Source: Cerrena zonata
Taxonomy: Eukaryota; Basidiomycota; Agaricomycetes; Polyporales; Cerrenaceae
Direction of reading: 5' to 3'
DNA: 64,000 nucleotides
NCBI GenBank assembly: GCA_038087015.1
Contig: JASBNA010000009.1
Span: 744,001 to 808,000 of the forward strand
The translations under genes were made by a program, and so were the position numbers. Shown piece after piece: positions 58,273 to 64,000 of the stretch. A model generated the notes under the pieces. That model was not told the DNA's origin, ran no database searches, and worked only from the letters and a program-made list of their open reading frames with translations. Each line of letters opens with the position of its first letter. Position 1 is the stretch's first letter.

Positions 58273-61200
58273 TCATTGCTTTGCAGCCTATATGAGTAAG
58301 TTTAGTCAACGACACTTCTGGATACGTAGATAAGATTACTTACCAAGGTTCTGCTACTGCCATAAGAGCTTTGGTAACTGGCAGTTTGAGGCTGAGAAGA
58401 TCTATATGATCGTGAAGCCGAACCAAGGGATGCATGAGCGTTACTAGAGCTACCCGGTGTGTTGGGGACGATACCCGTTGCAACACGAGTGCTTCGAGCA
58501 GTGAGTGGAGTGGGAGCGCTGATCAAAGACTTCTTCGGAGTCTCCAACAAATGTTTGCTTCGACTACTTGTGAAACTCGATGTTGTTGACTGCAACAGGG
58601 AGCGAGCCGTGCTGCTCGGAGTGGGAGGGGTAGGCTTGGGACGCCTTCCAGCAGTGATGAAGGGGTGGCGAAGAGCAGCTTGAGGCTTAATTCGCCGTTC
58701 AGGATCCCAAACAAGACATTTAGAAATGAAGTCGAGGAAGAGCTCGTCATCCGTTCGTAGGACTTGGGCAAGCGACTTGGTGCCTGGTCGTCTTCGTCGA
58801 CCTTTGGAACTTACAACGGGCCTTGGAGCACCCGAAGTGTCTGTGATATATAATCAATACCACCATCTGATCATACAAGAGGAAGAACGTACCAAAGAAG
58901 AGCCGTTTCCTTTGGCTGCGGTTGACGAAGTCCTTATCTGGGACACCGAGAATTTCCATGATACAAGAAAGTTGCTCTTGCTCGTTTTCACCCGGGAAGA
59001 TGGGGAGACCTGTATAGAGCTCTGCTAGAATACAGCCCAAACTCCACATATCGATCGCCATGTGATAGTTCATGCCGAGGATGACTTCAGGTGAACGATA
59101 GAATCGACTCTGAATATAGGTATAAACTATAAATAAAGTCAGTAAAACGACTCGTGTCGGGACTGTGTAACAACATACTCTTCTCATGCTCGAAGCAGCT
59201 GCTACCGAAGTCAATGACCTTGATTTTGCTCTTCGCTGGGTGACAAAGCAGGATATTCTGGGGACGACGATCAGACGAGAGTACAGAGAGAGAAAGAAAA
59301 GATATATACCTCTGGCTTCAAGTCACAGTGCACGATACGATGATGTCTCATCAACGCTAACGACTGAAGCATTTGACTCGTGAAACGGCGAATCAGAGAA
59401 GTCGTAAACCCAACGAAACCATTAGCCTTGATCAACTCATACAAGTTGATGCTCAGCAATTCGGTCGCGATGCAAAGATGTCCACGGAAATAGAAATGTT
59501 CTGTCATCTTAAGGACATGATGTTTCTCATCCGAATCCTATGGCCAAAGTCAATATCAACTCAATACACGAGAAGATCGCTAGAGACGTACCCATCTGCG
59601 AAGGCTATCTAGAATCTTGATCTCAACGAGAGCTTGATGATGGAATCTCTTCTTGTTACGAATGATCTTAATGGCAACAGATTGCCCAGTACAGTGATCG
59701 CGACAGTGCAAGACCTGACCGAAAGAGCCTTTACCAAGGGCGTCGATGACCTCGTAACGGTACGCCAGATGGTCACGAGTCACAACCAAGTAGTCACCTC
59801 GCTCGTCGTCATACCCATGGTTGTTCGTCGTGTTCTCCAAGGTGGCATGATGCTTCTTGCTGTGAGCACCAATATAATATACGGATTGATACTCCTGGAT
59901 TTCCTTGGCCTCGTATTCGGCGAGATACCTGGCTTGACTACTTCTCAATAGGGCTATATTGATCGTTAGTAAGACCACCGAACAGAACCAGACAAGGTGT
60001 ACTCACCAGTAGGAGACATTGGTGGCATCGGCGGCGTAGGCTCTGGGAACTTCAACATATCATCCAACTCCTCTTGACTCACACCAGTAGCAAGCTTCTT
60101 CGCGTGTTGTCTCCTGATATACTGCAACATCTCTTCGTCTCCGAGCAACTCTTCTTCGTCGACAGAACTAGGTGAGGGTGAAGGGGTAGACAATGACTGG
60201 CGGCTAGAGTTTGGTGACGCCACAGAGTCTCGAAGGCCATGTGAGCTGGAGCTTGCCACCCGGGAACTAGATAATGAAACCTTAGGACTCAAAAGCTTCA
60301 GCCCCTTTGACGGGGACAAAGCAGAGAAGCGATGACTTGACGATGAAGCGGGCTGGGCTTCTGGAGGAGGATTGACCGAGATCGAAGCCACCGAGCCAGT
60401 CGATGACTTTCGCAATCCGCTGAATGAAATCGACTCGCGATTCTTACGTGACGTTCCGTTCACTGTCGAAGAGGAGGCCGTAGAGACTTGACGAGGAACA
60501 CGAGAAGTGGCGGTAGTAGTGGCTGCCGTCGACGGAGACGCACGAACAGAGTATCGTTGTGAACCAGACTTGCCATTCTCAAGAACACCAAACTCGTTCA
60601 TCGAATCATTCCCAGCAGATGGTGAAGCGTTGCGTGACGTCGGAATGGCCGAGGAAGACCCAACAAGCGTGCTCGTCCTGCGGTTGCCCTTCAATGTGGG
60701 TGAGTTCGTCGCTGATGACCGGGATGAGATCCGCGGGATCTTCGTAGGGGTTTCCTTCGACAGTGCAGAGGACACGTTGAGAGAAGAAGAAGGTGGCCCT
60801 TCCTTTGGTTCTCGCACGCTTCCATGAGAGCCTGAACCAACACTAGGGGAACCCGCGATAGTAGGCAGTTGCTGGTGTCGACTCCTCAAGGACGAATCAG
60901 AGTGCTTCTGCATCGAGCTGACAGTTTGTTGTGTGATACGAGACGACGAGGACGGAGCTTTAGGAACGCTCTGAGTAGAAGATAACGAAGAGGAGGAGGT
61001 AGACTTGAGACTTGCGACCCGTTGGGCAGTGGCGGGTGGTAACGCCGAGATTTGCATGGGAGGCAAAGCTACCTGATCGACTACTTTTTTGGACGGCTGA
61101 GTCGAGGACAAAGTCTGCGTGTGGCCAAGAAACACATGTAAGGTTAAAAACAGACACCACCAGGCAAAGGAGGTAGAAAGAAGGCAAAGGCACGAGTCGA

Positions 61201-64000
61201 ACCTGACAAAGAGCCGGCAAGGCTCATTGCCCACAAGAATGATGGGGAAGTGGAAGGGGGACATAACACATGGAGGGCAATTACACACCTTGCCTCGTTT
61301 CCTCCCCATTAATACCGAAATTCTACTCTCGCTGCGATCCTTTTCGTCCTTCTTCTTCTCCGCTTTAGGCGTGTCCTTGCTCGAACTGTGGTGCTTCGAA
61401 TCGCTCTTCTCTTTATCAGAATGTAAACTTCTCCTGGAGCTGGAACCTTTTAGTAATGCAGGAAGACCAAGACTAAGTACCGACTTCTTGTGCGTAGAGC
61501 TAGGGACCGACGCAGACGACAAGTTGCCCGGGTCCCTGGTAGGTGAGTGACTTGAATGCTGCGCCTTGAGGTGGATGTTACTCGAACTGCCGGTTACTTG
61601 AGGTCCGCCAGAGTTGGTGGGTGATCGTGAAGAGCTATTAGCACTATTCGGAGGGAACTGCATCGATTGCGAGGATGACCGTCTGCCGCCGAAGAAAGGG
61701 ATCGATGAGGGCGTGAGACGTTTGGATGACGGTCCACGACGAATAGAGGAGGTAGGGCTGAGGGGTTGATTGGGGATCGGCGGTACTGAAGCTGTCAAGC
61801 TCGTACTTGCGCTCGACGCGGTCTCTGAACGACTAGGCACAAATCGGTCCGGGGTCTTCGAGTTAGTGATCGGTGGGGGTGCAGAAGCTGGTGGCGACAT
61901 GGGTTGGTTCCTATTAATTGAGCCCATAGAGGACATGGATGCCAATGACGAGGCAGAGGCCATGGCGTCAGCGTTAATAGGGTGACCAATCTTCACTGCT
62001 CCTTGTGGACTTGACGGGAGCTGTGGGGGACAGCGGTTGAAATGGTTGATCCTTCGAAGTGGACTTGCGCAGGGATTGCCCGAACGAAATTGTTCGGGGA
62101 GACCTAGGCGACATAATATCGTTGTTCATAGACGAGGTCGAGGGAGACTTGGAAAGCTTGCCAAGTGCATTTGAGAAAGACCATTTCTTCGACGGAGTCT
62201 TGTGAGAATTCGTAGAGGATGTGGTAGGAGTCGTAGGTTGAGTCGTAGGCCTGTGAGCAGTCAGAGACCGGTGCTTGGAAGGGGTGGTTGGGAATGCAAC
62301 AGGTTCCAACGTGGGTCCGACTCTATCACGATCACTGTTGTCCTCGCGTGGTCGCTGTACCTGTACCTGTTCCCTGTCAGAGTCCCTCTTTTCCTGTGGT
62401 TTGTCCTCAGTAGGCTCAGTAACGGTCACTTGCATACTACCAGCAGTTGAAGGTGGCTTGTAGGAAGTGAAGTCCTTGGGTAGAGGAGGGACAGGTGGGA
62501 CGAGGTGCTCATCGAGTCCATCAGAGGCAAGAGCTGCAGCACGGTCGCGGAGGTGTCCTTCAGCAGAGATACTGGAGATATCACTACCTGCACTGTTTCG
62601 TCGGCCTTTGCTCGTAGAATGTCTATTTGAAAGCGCGGAGACAGAGGTAACACTGGTGGCAGCCGAAAGCGAGGCAGAGTCACGCGAGCTCGTGGTCGGT
62701 GTACTAGTATATGTAGTTGAACCACCAGAGCCCCGTTTGGGTGTAAAGCTGGACCTCGCGCTCGCGTTTCCTGGCTTCTTGACAGTCTTTTCCAAAGAAG
62801 GCGACGAGCTCGATTGGGTCTCTCCTCCGGTTACAGGAGGAGATTGCTCAGCAGCTTCGACTTGTGAACCATCGGTAGCAATCCCTAATCCAACAGGTTG
62901 TTTCTGACCGGCATTCATCGAATCCTTCTTATCTTTATTAGACAGAGAAGTATGAGTACTAATCCGTCGACTAGCACGCCGAGTCTGGTTCTCCGGGGTC
63001 GACGGAGCAGGAGCTCCAGGATTCTTAACAGGCGTGCCAGGTCGGCTCGAACTCCCGACCCTCGAGTGACCACCAATGCTCGAACGCGCTCGTGCACTTC
63101 TGCCGGATATGCCGTCGAGCTTTCGTAGAGCTTCGACAGTAGCTTGATCGTCCAAATCTGACCAGCCCTCTTGAGTTCCGCGAAGCAAGGAATGAGCAAC
63201 GTGGGCAGCGCTATGAGTGGATTGTTGAGAGTCACGTTGAGATACATGATTGAGCGAATTGCTGTTCGAATCCCGGTGTCGCAAGAACTGTTGAATGTTC
63301 GAAGAAGATGGCGATGGAGGCAGATGCGAGAAGTCAGTGGTGTGGACGCGACGTGAGTGCAAGGTTTCACCGTGGCTGGAAGATGATGAACTGGCAGATG
63401 TTTGTCTCGTGTGTTTTACGTTAACAGAGAGTGTATCACGTCTACGCTCCTTGACTTTCTCTCGAGGCGAGGTTGCAGATGGAATACCTACTCCCAAGCT
63501 CCGGTGTCTGCGAACGGACGTCTTGTCCTTCTCCGAGGAGTTTGAGTGCTTCGAGGTGAGTTTGCCGTTGAGATCCAGCTCAAACTCTTCAGATGTCCGC
63601 TTCCGAGCACCACGCATCGGCGACATGAACGATGTTGGAGGTGTAGCAAGAGCTTCACTGGATGTGCTGAACGCCTCACCAAGCGACATCGGCTTTTTCT
63701 CTGGTGTGCTTGGAAGCGGCAGATCAGGCACTGGCTCATCCACAGGTTTGGGCTGCCGTGGATAGAGGATCTCTTCACCCCCGCTTTCGCTTGCCATGGA
63801 CCGTTTGCTACGAAGCGGCGGTGGCGCAGGTGGGATATCCAAATCCTACATATGCCAGCTTAGCAACCCACGTTCAGGACGATGTGATATTAGATACTAC
63901 GCACCTCAATCTGCTCATCACCTTCGCCATCGATAGCCTCGATAGTCCAAGGACTGTCGGGCATGTCGTTTTCGTACTCTCCTGGTTGTGGTAGCTGGAC
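58273..64000 (-). CDS. Pom1-like DYRK kinase, N-terminus beyond the window
   Basis: Very large kinase gene running off the right edge; the rightmost visible exon includes [20 protein letters not shown] long Ser-rich disordered region follows (63842 down to about 60000), including [18 protein letters not shown]. The DYRK homology box is [19 protein letters not shown]. The kinase domain has [31 protein letters not shown] (DYRK-type HCDLKPEN), IDFGSSCFE, the autophosphorylated [15 protein letters not shown] and [17 protein letters not shown]. The C-terminal tail is Ser-rich and ends SSRTLAAKQ at 58273. In fission yeast Pom1 forms tip gradients controlling polarity and mitotic entry (family knowledge). 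Between 61974 and 62100 the frame changes without an obvious intron. Confidence 0.9.

Noticed and set aside
60507..63765. Plus-strand frames opposite the DYRK N-terminal region
   Set aside because: Shadows of Ser-rich low-complexity coding sequence.
1..64000. CRISPR arrays, rRNA and tRNA genes
   Set aside because: No regularly spaced direct repeats or rRNA-like blocks were seen. A few GGTTCGA-like strings were checked and lacked a tRNA cloverleaf context.

Overview
The window reads as nuclear DNA of an agaricomycete (mushroom-forming) basidiomycete. Genes are dense and multi-exonic, with 45-65 nt GT-AG introns. The gene families fit this: DUF6534-type seven-helix membrane proteins, a trehalose phosphorylase, a basidiomycete-type methyltransferase, and Rax2 and DYRK/Pom1-like polarity proteins. 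Exon boundaries were read by eye from splice consensus and frame; no search was run. Family names rest on recognised motifs.

Layout. 0.8-2.8 kb: DUF6534 gene A (+). 3.8-5.6 kb: FAD-dependent monooxygenase (+). 6.1-10.7 kb: Rax2-like cortical polarity protein with a C-terminal SH3 domain (-). 13-15 kb: DUF6534 gene B (-). 15.6-17.3 kb: unrecognised exon-like blocks (-). 17.3-20.7 kb: gene-poor. 20.7-22.7 kb: DUF6534 gene C (-). 24.8-27.7 kb: trehalose phosphorylase (+). 28.4-29.3 kb: conserved-looking hypothetical gene (+). 29.7-30.6 kb: GDSL/SGNH esterase (-). 31.2-33.8 kb: DJ-1/PfpI gene (+) whose first intron carries a 1.75 kb DNA transposon. 34.9-37.6 kb: Cdc25 phosphatase (+). 39.8-41.8 kb: DUF6534 gene D (+). 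42.9-45.1 kb: SAM methyltransferase (+). 45.7-46.5 kb: single-pass membrane protein (+). 46.8-47.5 kb: small P-loop GTPase-like protein (+), followed 5 bp later by an aminoglycoside-phosphotransferase-like kinase (+). 50.3-55.9 kb: four tandem secreted betagamma-crystallin-like genes. 56.3-57.9 kb: mitochondrial PDK/BCKDK-type kinase (+). 58.3-64 kb: Pom1-like DYRK kinase (-), cut by the right edge.

Strongest signals. (1) All four DUF6534 paralogs keep a run of micro-exons of exactly 10, 18 and 26 nt. (2) A transposon with 24-bp terminal inverted repeats sits inside the DJ-1 intron; removing it leaves a 60-nt intron. (3) The secreted-protein array looks like a duplicated two-gene unit of about 3.3 kb. 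Each copy has a GC-AG intron and an 8-nt last coding exon, and pieces resembling the start of the neighbouring PDK gene lie between copies. Rax2, Cdc25 and a Pom1-like DYRK, all polarity or mitotic-entry factors, lie in one 64-kb window; whether that means anything is untested.
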